NCBI RefSeq assembly: GCF_000154285.1 | Contig: NZ_DS483478.1 | Location: 62,001-126,000 of the forward strand | Direction: 5' to 3' | Origin: Amedibacillus dolichus DSM 3991 | GTDB lineage: Bacteria; Bacillota_I; Bacilli_A; Erysipelotrichales; Erysipelotrichaceae | Length of the DNA stretch: 64,000 bases | Shown here: in pieces, positions 25,895-34,142 of the stretch | Layout: each line of letters starts with the position of its first letter | Position numbering within the stretch: position 1 is the stretch's first letter | Made by a program: the position numbers and the translations under genes | The notes under the pieces: generated by a model | Databases searched by the model: none | What the model was told of the DNA's origin: nothing | What the model saw: only the letters and a program-made list of their open reading frames with translations

Positions 25895-25909
25895 GCGACA
25901 TGCTATACT
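25877..25909 (+). promoter_or_regulatory. Promoter candidate with extended -10
   Basis: TGC-TATACT (extended -10, 25901-25909). A consensus TTGACA (25877-25882) lies 21 bases upstream, longer than optimal. Serves the gene at 25936. Confidence 0.45.
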
Positions 25910-25935
25910 GTAAGCATAGAAGGAGGCTTGATGCA

Positions 25936-26466
25936 ATGCACTGGATATTGAAGCATAAAGGGAAAGGGGAATGTATTGAGAACAACGGTGGAAAAACATT
26001 AAGCTATGATGCGAATCAAGGAATCCGAATTTTAGAAATTGATGGCTATGCATTTAAGGATATAAACGGTAATGGTGAATTAGATGTATTTGAAGATTGG
26101 CGCTGTCCATTAAGTGAGCGAATCAAAGATTTTGTAGGAAAGTATCACCTTTATCAAAAAGAAGGGATATTGTATTATCCACATGGTAAGCTTATATTGC
26201 CAATGGAGTTTTATGAAGAATTTGAAAGTGTCCATGTACGTCGGCTTATCATGCAGCTAGATGAAAGTGAAGATGTGTTTTATATCATGGAGCATTCGAT
26301 GATTGCTGTTTTTATCTTGATGATGGATAATGATTATGGTGTAAAAAAAGGCGGCTATCTGCTTGATGTTCTATTACGGGGTATGAAATTGAAAGTTTTG
26401 GAAAATATGGCGTATACAATCGTAGAGGTTTTACAGGGATATCTTAGTATTGCATATAACAGTTAA
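25936..26466 (+). CDS. Unknown protein with GH3-like EF-hand segment
   Basis: 176 residues. Residues about 35-60 (YAFKDINGNGELDVFEDWR) match the stretch found at the N-terminus of many glycoside hydrolase family 3 enzymes, and resemble an EF-hand calcium loop (D-x-N-x-N-G-x-x-D). The rest does not look like a GH3 catalytic domain and is not recognised; it is acidic and has no signal peptide. AAGGAGG precedes the ATG at 25936. A terminator follows. It may be a fragment recombined from a GH3 gene or an independent small protein. Confidence 0.6.
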   Translation: MHWILKHKGKGECIENNGGKTLSYDANQGIRILEIDGYAFKDINGNGELDVFEDWRCPLSERIKDFVGKYHLYQKEGILYYPHGKLILPMEFYEEFESVHVRRLIMQLDESEDVFYIMEHSMIAVFILMMDNDYGVKKGGYLLDVLLRGMKLKVLENMAYTIVEVLQGYLSIAYNS

Positions 26467-26479
26467 GCAGTTCAAAGAA

Positions 26480-26506
26480 AAAGTCAGTGTGTCATTGGCT
26501 TTTTTT
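26480..26506 (+). terminator. Terminator
   Basis: AAAGTCAGTG / CATTGGCTTT hairpin with two G-U pairs and a run of seven T residues. Confidence 0.7.
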
Positions 26507-26613
26507 ATGTTTTTCGAAAAATTAGTAAATTTTTTTGTTTTTCTAGTGCTTGTAATCGTATTACCTTATGAGATACCAAAGCGTAGCTCTAAAACGAAAG
26601 GAGGAAAAAATAT

Positions 26614-26652
26614 ATGATATATCGAATTGAGAATGCTAGAAGGGTATGCTAA
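26614..26652 (+). CDS. Thirteen-codon ORF with strong ribosome site
   Basis: AAAGGAGG lies 9 bases before an ATG, followed by 12 sense codons (MIYRIENARRVC) and TAA, about 50 bases ahead of the decayed nuclease gene. It may be a leader peptide or the remnant of a longer gene. No further support. Confidence 0.25.
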   Translation: MIYRIENARRVC

Positions 26653-26705
26653 GCTTTACATAAAGTAAGATATTAAAAAATACATAAAAAATGAGGAGGT
26701 GTGTG

Positions 26706-27502
26706 ATGAAAAGTAAAGAAGTTTTAGCATCAGTGATTCATCATCAGGATAAACAAAAAGCATACGATCGTTATTGTAAAAGAATATTCAGCAATAAACA
26801 AATCCTAGCAAGATTATTAAAGGAATATATTGCAGAGTATAAAACACTTTCGTTAAAAGAAATCATGAAATGCTTAGGGAATGAAAAAGAAGAGTATATC
26901 AGTAATCTCAACTTGGAGGACGAAAGCGTATTAGGCTCTTTGGTACGCTATGATATATTGTTTGTAGCGGATATTCCCAAGAGTGATAAGCAACAGATGA
27001 TCAATATCGAAATACAGATGAATGATCGACCCCGGATACCCGTTGCTAAAGCGAGCGGAATACTATTGCAGTCGATTGATCGTACGCCAGAAAGAATATA
27101 AGAAGATACAAAGGGTACATTCGATATGGCTGATGCAGGAATATGCAAATAGGAAAGAAGGAGTAGCGAATCATTACAGCATGAAAGAAGAATGCTTGGG
27201 AAATAGATGGGAGGAGAAGGTAGAGAATTATGGTATGATGCATATCTTCATGTTGTATCCGAAAGGGAAGTATGACGCAAAGGATACAAGCTTTCAAAAT
27301 TGATGAATGTATTGTTTAAGAATGAGCATAGTGCAGAGGAGAAGTTGGAGATATTGAGGAAGCAATTTGGAATAAAGGTAACGGAAACGATGGAAGAGGA
27401 GGTAGAAGAAATGAGCCATATATGTATGTATTATGAGCAGGAAGGTAAGAAAGCAGGATTGGCAGAAGGAATGCTTATCGGAGAACGACGTGGAAAGAAA
27501 AG
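26706..27502 (+). pseudogene. Decayed PD-(D/E)XK (Rpn/transposase-associated) nuclease gene
   Basis: Three successive frames make one protein of the PDDEXK_2 family. The first (MKSKEVLASVIHHQDKQKAY to NIEIQMNDRP, with the E-x-Q type catalytic region) ends at an extra C in the CCCC run at 27030-27033. The second covers GYPLLKRAEYYCSRLIV to GKYDAKDTS. The third (LMNVLFKNEHSAEEKLEILRK) resumes after loss of one base near 27290. The net frame is restored but the middle is not readable, and part of the middle may be deleted. The 3' end is cut by the second IS. GAGGAGGTG precedes the ATG. Confidence 0.8.
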
Positions 27503-27554
27503 TGTGGTACTATGTCAAGATTTCGGACAACTAAAATATAAGAATTTTCAATTT

Positions 27555-28373
27555 TTAGTTTAAATTATTCTGGTAGTAGTTTTTTTCATATTTGTTTGGA
27601 GATTGGTAATCACAATGAGAATGTATTCTTACTGTATTGTAAAATCCTTCTATGTATTCAAATACCATCTGATAAGCTTCTGAATAGTCATTTATCTTTT
27701 TTCTGTTTAGCCATTCTCTTTTTATCAATGCATGAAATGATTCTATGCATGCATTATCCCATGGATTCCCTTTTTTAGAGTAACTGCCGATCATTCCTAC
27801 CGTTAGATTATAGTATTTTTTTGATGTGAATTGAACACCTCTGTCACTGTGTATTACTACCGGATTATCTGTTTTTCTCCTCCTTTTTGCTTCTTCCAGA
27901 CATTTTAATACTTCCTCTACTTCCATTGTTTTTGTTAGTTTCCAGGCTATTATTTTTCTTGAGTATAAATCCATTATACTTGTCAGATACACAAATCCTT
28001 CTTCCTGTGTCCAAATATAGGTTATATCTGTACACCAGGCTGAATTCGGCTTTTCAGGATTGAAATTACGTTTTAGAATATTCTTCAGTTTTGATGAAAA
28101 ATCACTGTCCTTAGTGGTTATTGTGCATGGTCTGATATAATGGGCTTTAATACCCATCTCACGCATAATATTGCCCACATATTTTTCGCTGACTTTTATT
28201 CCTGACTGATTCAGTTTTACAGTTATTTTCGGTGCTCCATAAATTTCATGTGATTCTTCATGAATTGCTTTTATTTTTTTACTGAGTTCTTGTTTTCTAA
28301 CTTTTTGTTTAGAAGGTTTTCTGTTAACATAATCATAATATCCTGATTTACTGACATTAAGTTTATCGAGCAT
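27555..28373 (-). CDS. IS3-family transposase OrfB
   Basis: 272 residues from the first ATG, open upstream into the OrfA overlap. HTH_21 (EIYGAPKITVKLNQSG) and rve domain with the DDE set in WCTDITYIW, IHSDRGVQFTS and CIESFHALIKREW. Appears intact. Confidence 0.9.
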   Translation of the reverse strand: MLDKLNVSKSGYYDYVNRKPSKQKVRKQELSKKIKAIHEESHEIYGAPKITVKLNQSGIKVSEKYVGNIMREMGIKAHYIRPCTITTKDSDFSSKLKNILKRNFNPEKPNSAWCTDITYIWTQEEGFVYLTSIMDLYSRKIIAWKLTKTMEVEEVLKCLEEAKRRRKTDNPVVIHSDRGVQFTSKKYYNLTVGMIGSYSKKGNPWDNACIESFHALIKREWLNRKKINDYSEAYQMVFEYIEGFYNTVRIHSHCDYQSPNKYEKNYYQNNLN

Positions 28374-28441
28374 ACCGGAAATCGAAGCATTATTATCATT
28401 CTGCTTTTTTATTTTGATTTGATAATAAAGTTCCTGTTTCG

Positions 28442-28732
28442 TTATTTTCCCAGTATGCCAATAGCCTTTTTTAAGACATCAAGCGCATCCTGTGTATCTT
28501 TAAGCTCCTTACGCAAACGAGCAATTTCTTTAGCTTCATCACTAGAGAAATTACCAGAACCTCTGGAAACAATAGTACCATTATTTTTATCAGCATCTTT
28601 CACCCATTTATGAACAGTACTGTCAGCAATGTCAAAACGTTTAGCAATAGAAAGTTTAGATTCATCAGGATGATCAAGTACATACTGAACAACTCCTTGT
28701 TTAAATTCATCTGTAAATGTAGGTTTAGCCAT
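28442..28732 (-). CDS. IS3-family transposase OrfA
   Basis: 96 residues: helix-turn-helix (KLSIAKRFDIADSTVHKWV) and C-terminal leucine-zipper coiled coil (EIARLRKELKDTQDALDVLKKAIG). OrfB is reached by -1 frameshift at its 3' end. Confidence 0.88.
   Translation of the reverse strand: MAKPTFTDEFKQGVVQYVLDHPDESKLSIAKRFDIADSTVHKWVKDADKNNGTIVSRGSGNFSSDEAKEIARLRKELKDTQDALDVLKKAIGILGK
28466..28472 (-). other. Canonical -1 frameshift heptamer A-AAA-AAG
   Basis: Minus-strand A-AAA-AAG in the OrfA frame. A shift of one base back gives an open frame that continues into OrfB without a stop. Confidence 0.7.
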
Positions 28733-28985
28733 AATTAAATTCCTCTTCTTTCTGTGTTAATAATTTATGACAGTATACCATAAGATGCTTTAACTCTCAC
28801 ATTTAACTGATACGGTTTTTATTCTAGCATCAAGCTATAAAAGTTTTATCGTATGCGTATCATCAAAACATGCATAAAAAATATCATTTGTTTATAAAAT
28901 TAAGTGAAATTTAAGAAATGCTATCAACAGATTGCTAAGAAGAATGATATAATGATTAAGAACTTAAAAGACATGGAGGATATTT

Positions 28986-30008
28986 ATGTTGAAAGATGAA
29001 CGCGATGATTTGATGCAAGATGATGAAAGCTTAGATGATATGATTCATCAGTACAATGAAGAAAGTGAATTGCGCCGAAAAATAAATGAGATGAAAAAGC
29101 AGAAGGAAGCTTCAATTCCTAAAGAAGATGATGAAGAAACCGGTTTTTATATTCCACCAAAGGAAACAAAGGATTTCACAGAAAACGAAGAACCTTTGGA
29201 CGAAGATAAGACATTGGTTATCATGGACTCTCAAGCAAAGGCAAGTTTTTGTACACAACCGGAAGATACACTTCAAGATGCTTTAGAAGAAAATGTTGAA
29301 GTGGAGGAAGAAACAAAACACGCCAAAGCAAAGAAAGCTAAGAAACGAAGTGCTGCCGAAGAAGAGGAAAGAGCAAAGAAATTGAACAAGATTATCACAA
29401 TTGTTATCATTTCTATCTTGTCAATTGTGTTGATAGCCGGTGTTGGCTATGGTATTTATTCTGTTTTCTTTAATAACGATGATGAGGACATTGAAGAGGT
29501 TGTTCCTGAAGATAAAGAAGATCATAAGGACAAGGATACCAATCAACAAAACAGCACGCCACAAGAGGATATTACTGACAACAGTGCGGAAATTTCACGT
29601 TTAGAAAAACAATATCAGGTATATGAGGATCAAATTAAAAGCATTGAAAATCAAATCAATGAAAAAGTAGGGGAAATTCAAAATCTTGAGCAAGCGGAAA
29701 AAAATTCACAGGCACGTAAAACTGCAATGGACGATGCGCAAAGAAAAATGGACGATGCGAAACTATTGATGGATTCTATTAGCGATAAGGAATCTGCGGA
29801 GTATAAAACCGCTACTCAACGATACGATAATGCCAAGTATCAGTACGAATTGGCAAAACAGGAATTTGACAGCAATGGCGGATTGGTTGATAATACGAAG
29901 AAAATCAACGATTTACAGGCAAGTATATCGCAACTAAACGCAAAGATACCGGATATTCAATTAGAAATGTCTAAGATTGAAACGGATTTATATAACCTAA
30001 AGAAATAG
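28986..30008 (+). CDS. Single-pass membrane protein with extracellular coiled coil
   Basis: 340 residues. The cytoplasmic N-terminus (1-130) is highly charged and disordered-looking, with an alanine/lysine stretch (KAKKAKKRSAAEEEE). One membrane helix lies at about 135-160. The outer part contains an acidic linker and a long coiled coil (about 205-340, ISRLEKQYQVYEDQIKSIENQI). No enzyme motif. A role in the cell envelope or division is possible by architecture only. GGAGG precedes the ATG. Confidence 0.75.
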   Translation: MLKDERDDLMQDDESLDDMIHQYNEESELRRKINEMKKQKEASIPKEDDEETGFYIPPKETKDFTENEEPLDEDKTLVIMDSQAKASFCTQPEDTLQDALEENVEVEEETKHAKAKKAKKRSAAEEEERAKKLNKIITIVIISILSIVLIAGVGYGIYSVFFNNDDEDIEEVVPEDKEDHKDKDTNQQNSTPQEDITDNSAEISRLEKQYQVYEDQIKSIENQINEKVGEIQNLEQAEKNSQARKTAMDDAQRKMDDAKLLMDSISDKESAEYKTATQRYDNAKYQYELAKQEFDSNGGLVDNTKKINDLQASISQLNAKIPDIQLEMSKIETDLYNLKK

Positions 30009-30031
30009 CTGACTGCCAAGGTCAGCTTTTC
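30007..30031 (+). terminator. Terminator
   Basis: AGCTGAC (30007-30013) pairs with GTCAGCT (30021-30027), then T residues. Confidence 0.7.
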
Positions 30032-30080
30032 TGCATCTGTGAATGTGCTATAATAATTCTGTTGGAATGGAGGAATTAAA

Positions 30081-31286
30081 GTGGGAAACTTAAATGTGAA
30101 GCTACACCATTTGTTAGATCAATTTAGTACAGATGAAAAACGTATTCTTTTGGTAGGAGCTTCTTTGTATATCCATTATGCTTTGGCGGCAGTTGTGGTT
30201 TTGTGGATAATCATAGCTATGCTACGTGAAAAAAGGTTGTTGACTATCATTAAACAAGTACCTCGTTCACGTTTTGCTTTGGTATTCTGTATCATCACGA
30301 CAATTGTGGCAGCTCTCTATGAAAATTGGATAGGGGTTGCTTGCGGTATCGGACTGCTTCTTGTTTTTCTGTATATTTTTTATTATCGTACGGTAATTAC
30401 AAAACCTTGTTTCGAGCTGCTGTTAGATATTTGCATAGTTTGTTCAATGTTTTTTGTCGTTTGGGGCTGTATCGAATATTATTTGATATGTCAGCGTTTA
30501 GATCATAGCGTCTTTGAGCTGTTTATTGCGAATAGTCCTAAAAACCGCGTGCATGTCGGCAGTTTTAATGCCAATTATTACGCTATGATCATCGAATTTA
30601 CTGTCTTACTATGTTTTTATAAAGCTTTGCAATGGAAGTCTGTGAAGCATACTCTATGGTATGGCTTTGCGGTAATTGCTAATTTGTTTATGCTTGTGTT
30701 TACCGGTTGTCGTACAGCATGGGTACCGTTTGTAGTAAGTGTACCGTTATTGATCTTGTTTTGCGGAATGTATAAGCTCTTTGCTCTTTCTCTTGTCAGC
30801 ATCGGAGGTGTTGGTGGATTTGTCTTGATGAATCCGGAGCTGATGAAACGTGCCGCGTATATAACAAAGGATTTTGCCAAACGTGAACGTATATGGACAA
30901 CAGCTATTCAAGGAATAAAGGCACACCCATTGTTTGGAGAAGGGCCAATGACCTATTTACAAATTTATCCACTCTATAACGGACACCCGACAAACCATTC
31001 ACATAGTATCTATTTAGATCCTATTCTTAGTCATGGCATCATTCCGGTATTGATTGTTGCTGTATATTTTTTCAGTAATTTAAAAGAAGCTGTCAAACTC
31101 TTTACACAAAAAATAGATGTTCCTTTATTTGGGTTAATAGTTGGTTTTCTTGTAACCGTACTCTTGCATGGAATGCTGGATTACACAGTGTATTGGATAC
31201 AGACAGGAATTTTATTTTTGATGGTTATGTCTGCTTCAAGTATGTATTTTCAAGATGGATATAATAAAGGGAAAAGAAAGATATGA
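30081..31286 (+). CDS. O-antigen ligase/Wzy-like membrane protein
   Basis: 401 residues with about 10-11 membrane segments. The Wzy_C/WaaL region contains GSFNANYYAM, FTGCRTAWVPF and a large outer loop with RERIWTTAIQGIKAHPLFGEG and NHSHSIYLDPILSHG; these Arg and His residues are typical of ligases and polymerases that use undecaprenyl-linked glycans. A GTG start is preceded by GGAGGAATTAAA. It may act on a teichoic acid-like or capsular glycan, or attach glycans to proteins. It overlaps the next NUDIX gene by 4 bases. Confidence 0.8.
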   Translation: MGNLNVKLHHLLDQFSTDEKRILLVGASLYIHYALAAVVVLWIIIAMLREKRLLTIIKQVPRSRFALVFCIITTIVAALYENWIGVACGIGLLLVFLYIFYYRTVITKPCFELLLDICIVCSMFFVVWGCIEYYLICQRLDHSVFELFIANSPKNRVHVGSFNANYYAMIIEFTVLLCFYKALQWKSVKHTLWYGFAVIANLFMLVFTGCRTAWVPFVVSVPLLILFCGMYKLFALSLVSIGGVGGFVLMNPELMKRAAYITKDFAKRERIWTTAIQGIKAHPLFGEGPMTYLQIYPLYNGHPTNHSHSIYLDPILSHGIIPVLIVAVYFFSNLKEAVKLFTQKIDVPLFGLIVGFLVTVLLHGMLDYTVYWIQTGILFLMVMSASSMYFQDGYNKGKRKI

Positions 31287-31711
31287 CAAGTGTTCGTTTT
31301 TATGAAGAAGTTGCCGATGAATTATTAAAATTTGCGGTTATTATTGCCAAACATAAGGGAAAATGGGTGTTTTGTAAGCATCGTGAACGTGATACCTATG
31401 AGCTTTGTGGTGGGCATAGAGAAGAAGGAGAAGCTATTATCGACACTGCTAAGCGAGAGTTGTATGAGGAAAGCGGTGCTTTAACATTTGATATGCACGC
31501 AATCTGTGTTTATTCGGTACAAAAAGATGATGCTTCAAATGGAGAGGAAAGCTTTGGAATGCTTTACTATGCCGATGTTAAAAGCTTTGAGCCACAGCTG
31601 CATTATGAAATCGAAAAAACAATACTTACAAAGAATCTGATTGAACATTGGACATATCCGGATATTCAGCCTGCATTGATAGCGGAAGCAATCAGACGAG
31701 GTGTTTGTTAG
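31283..31711 (+). CDS. NUDIX hydrolase
   Basis: 142 residues with a complete NUDIX box, GHREEGEAIIDTAKRELYEESG, and an ELCGGH strand before it. The family hydrolyses nucleoside diphosphate-linked compounds; substrate unknown. ATGA overlap with the ligase-like gene indicates one operon. Confidence 0.85.
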   Translation: MTSVRFYEEVADELLKFAVIIAKHKGKWVFCKHRERDTYELCGGHREEGEAIIDTAKRELYEESGALTFDMHAICVYSVQKDDASNGEESFGMLYYADVKSFEPQLHYEIEKTILTKNLIEHWTYPDIQPALIAEAIRRGVC

Positions 31712-31723
31712 GGTATCAAAATT

Positions 31724-31759
31724 AAGCGCGTTATGGATAGAAATCCATGCGCTTTTTTT
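31724..31759 (+). terminator. Terminator
   Basis: AAGCGC (31724-31729) pairs with GCGCTT (31749-31754), with an inner ATGGAT/ATCCAT stem and a T run. Confidence 0.85.
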
Positions 31760-31811
31760 ATTCTAATTCATAAATGTTATCTATCGTTCAAAAAAATGTA
31801 ACCGCTTTCTA

Positions 31812-31840
31812 TTTACAGTTATTTTTTAAAGGACTATAAT
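31812..31840 (+). promoter_or_regulatory. SigmaA promoter
   Basis: TTTACA (31812-31817), 17-base spacer, TATAAT (31835-31840), 38 bases upstream of the secreted YdcF-like gene. Confidence 0.75.
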
Positions 31841-31877
31841 ATTTTTAGAAGAACTGGTAATAAAAGGAGGGGTAAGC

Positions 31878-33203
31878 ATGAAGAAAATCTGCAAGATAAT
31901 TATTAGTTTATCGCTAGTTCTAAGTATGTCCTTCTTTGGTGGAGGCACTCGTATTTTGGCAGATGAGCCACAAGATGTAGATACTTTGATCGGAAGTCTT
32001 ATCGGTTATTATCGAGATGGTGCCGAAACTGATGTGCTAAGGACATTGGATACTTTAAAAGAGGTTTCATCAGAGGATTATGAAACATGGAAAGCAATTA
32101 TGGATTATTGGGATTATACGGAAAAGGAAATGGTTGAAAATATCGGTGTAGCACCCGATGGACTTCCAAACGATAATTCCCATGCGTTTATTGTGTTGGG
32201 ATTTGCTTTAAATTCAGATGGAACGATGAAGCCGGAGCTGATCGGTCGCTTAGAAACAGCTTTAGCAAGTGCGCAAAAATATCCAAATTCTTATGTGCTT
32301 GTTACCGGCGGAGTTGAAAAGAATGGTTGGACAGAAGGTCAAAGAATGCATGATTGGCTTGTAGAACATGGAGTGGCAGAAGAAAGAATCCTAGTGGAAA
32401 CGGAAGCTGCGGATACGGCTGGAAATGCACAAAATAGCTTTAAAATTCTTTATAATATGCCAAATATTAAAACCATATCAATGATTACCAGTCAATATCA
32501 CTTGAAACGTGGCACAATTCTTTACTATGCACAATCATTGTTATCCGCAAAAGAGCTTGGCAAAACACCGATTGAATTATTGGGATATGGAAATGCCGGT
32601 TATAAAGTAGATGGAAAAGATGGAGAAACAATGTTCCAAAAAGCCAATAGTCTTAAGGATATAGCCAATGTGAAAATTCCGACAAAGTTGGTAAAATCGA
32701 AATTAGATTCTATCGAAATCAGTGGAAAACAAACGTATGTACTTGGCGAGGAATTGGATATTAAAGTAACTGCTCATTATGACACTGGATATGCAAGAGA
32801 TGTAACAGACAAGGCAACGATTGTCGGCTTTGATAGTCAAAGAGAAGGCAAACAGGAAATTGCTGTTGTTTATACGGAAACGGTGCATGAATCTACATCA
32901 AGCTCTTATGATATTACAAAGAGCAATAAGCTGACGGTTGAGGTGAAAAAAGAGGATAGCGGTTCAGGAGGTACAGAAACACCTGAAAATCCGGATACAG
33001 AGAAACCTGAAACACCGGAAGGAAATGGTGGACAGGATACAAATGGCAATGCTTCCAATGGAGCGAACACTTCACAAAATGGCACAAACAACAATCATGT
33101 ATCTACCGGAGATACTACCCATGTGATGCTTTATGCAGCATTGCTTGTTGTTTCATGTATAGGAATCTATGCGCTTTATAGAAAAAATAAACATGTAAAA
33201 TAA
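31878..33203 (+). CDS. Cell-surface YdcF/SanA (DUF218)-domain protein with C-terminal anchor
   Basis: 441 residues. Signal peptide 1-28 (MKKICKIIISLSLVLSMSFF). The DUF218 domain (about 95-245) has AFIVLGFALNSDGTMKPELIGRLETAL, VLVTGG and SQYHLKRG. A bacterial Ig-like domain (about 270-355, LDSIEISGKQTYVLGEELDIKV) and a Pro/Glu/Asn-rich linker follow. The end reads VSTGD, a hydrophobic helix and a basic tail (YRKNKHVK), resembling a sortase signal but without LPxTG. DUF218 proteins act in the envelope, with unclear chemistry. AAGGAGGGG precedes the ATG. Confidence 0.82.
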   Translation: MKKICKIIISLSLVLSMSFFGGGTRILADEPQDVDTLIGSLIGYYRDGAETDVLRTLDTLKEVSSEDYETWKAIMDYWDYTEKEMVENIGVAPDGLPNDNSHAFIVLGFALNSDGTMKPELIGRLETALASAQKYPNSYVLVTGGVEKNGWTEGQRMHDWLVEHGVAEERILVETEAADTAGNAQNSFKILYNMPNIKTISMITSQYHLKRGTILYYAQSLLSAKELGKTPIELLGYGNAGYKVDGKDGETMFQKANSLKDIANVKIPTKLVKSKLDSIEISGKQTYVLGEELDIKVTAHYDTGYARDVTDKATIVGFDSQREGKQEIAVVYTETVHESTSSSYDITKSNKLTVEVKKEDSGSGGTETPENPDTEKPETPEGNGGQDTNGNASNGANTSQNGTNNNHVSTGDTTHVMLYAALLVVSCIGIYALYRKNKHVK

Positions 33204-33212
33204 TACTTAATG

Positions 33213-33276
33213 AAAAAGACAGATGTCTAGGATCGGCATTTCGAATGGTTCGATCATAAAAAGACTCTGTCTTTTT
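33213..33276. terminator. Bidirectional terminator with long loop
   Basis: AAAAAGACAGA (33213-33223) pairs with TCTGTCTTTTT (33266-33276). The loop contains an inner GATCG/CGATC stem. It lies between convergent genes. Confidence 0.75.
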
Positions 33277-33282
33277 GATGTG

Positions 33283-33645
33283 TTATTTTTTGAAATTTGC
33301 GATTTTTTGAAAGGTATCTTCACTGATTACATGCTCGATATGACAGGCTTCTTCATCTGCTACTTCGGCATCAACACCTAAGACATTGCATAGAAAGCTT
33401 GATATGGTCTTGTGGCGATGATAGATTTTATCTGCTAATTGCTTACCGCTGTCGGTAAAATGAATATCGCCATAGCTTTCTTGTAAAAGCAAGCCTTTTT
33501 CCTTTAATATCTTCATTGCTTTGTTTACACTTGGCTTAGAAACAGCCATTTCATTCGCAACATCAACACTGCGAATCTTGCCATGACGTTCTTCTAAGAT
33601 AAGCATCGTTTCTAAGTAATCTTCCAATGATTCTCCTAAATCCAT
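33283..33645 (-). CDS. DtxR/MntR-family metal-dependent regulator
   Basis: 120 residues from the ATG at 33645, preceded by GGGGTGA. N-terminal winged helix (RSVDVANEMAVSKPSVNKAMKILKEKGL) and a dimerisation domain with metal-ligand candidates in HHRHKTISSFL-like KIYHRHK and EEACHIEHVIS. It probably represses metal uptake genes when Mn or Fe is plentiful. No metal transporter is adjacent. It lacks the C-terminal SH3-like domain, as MntR does. Confidence 0.83.
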   Translation of the reverse strand: MDLGESLEDYLETMLILEERHGKIRSVDVANEMAVSKPSVNKAMKILKEKGLLLQESYGDIHFTDSGKQLADKIYHRHKTISSFLCNVLGVDAEVADEEACHIEHVISEDTFQKIANFKK

Positions 33646-33689
33646 GATTTCACCCCAAACTCTAGCTGTATGATACCATAACCTCTCAA

Positions 33690-34040
33690 TTATTGACAAA
33701 GGCTTTGATAATCTTCTTCTTTAAAACCGACAAGTACCGTATTTTCATGAATCAGTAAAGGACGTTTAACAAGCATACCATTGCTTGCTAATAGCTGAAG
33801 CTGTTCCTCTTCACTCATATCCTTTAGTTTGTCCTTCAACTGCATTTCCTTGTAAAGCTTACCGGAGGTATTAAAAAATTTCTTTAAAGGAAGCTGACTT
33901 TGTTTATGCCATAAGGCTAATTCCTTGTAGCTTGGATTATTTTCTACAATGTGTCGTGCTTCAAAAGCAATATGATGATCCGTTAAATATTTCTTTGCCT
34001 TCTTGCATGTGGAGCAAGGAGGATATTCGATAAATAGCAT
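33690..34040 (-). CDS. ArsC/Spx-family thioredoxin-fold protein
   Basis: 116 residues. The CXXC-type motif PPCSTCKKAKKYL lies at the N-terminus; RPLLIHENTVLVGFKEEDY at the end is typical of the ArsC-like Spx/MgsR/YffB group. In Bacillus, Spx proteins bind RNA polymerase under thiol stress; many other members are uncharacterised. The start at 34040 has AGAGAGG upstream. Confidence 0.85.
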   Translation of the reverse strand: MLFIEYPPCSTCKKAKKYLTDHHIAFEARHIVENNPSYKELALWHKQSQLPLKKFFNTSGKLYKEMQLKDKLKDMSEEEQLQLLASNGMLVKRPLLIHENTVLVGFKEEDYQSLCQ

Positions 34041-34142
34041 AAGCAAACCTCTCTTTCTTTCATAATGATAATATGATTTTGATGTTTTTGCAAACACATT
34101 GCCTTTGGTATGGTAAAATAGAAAGAAGAAAGTTGGTGTAGA

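Larger units (their letters stand above)
27503..28781 (-). mobile_element. IS3-family insertion sequence inserted in the nuclease gene
   Basis: About 1.28 kb, two transposase frames, terminal repeats TGGTACTATGTCA (27505-27517) and TGGTATACTGTCA (minus strand from 28780). AAG occurs on both sides (27500-27502 and 28782-28784) and may be the 3-base target duplication; exact ends are uncertain by 1-2 bases. It is a different member from the element at 24347. Confidence 0.78.

Noticed and set aside
28986-30008. Coiled-coil membrane protein as FtsL, EzrA or similar division protein
   Set aside because: Architecture alone is not enough, and no named family motif could be seen.
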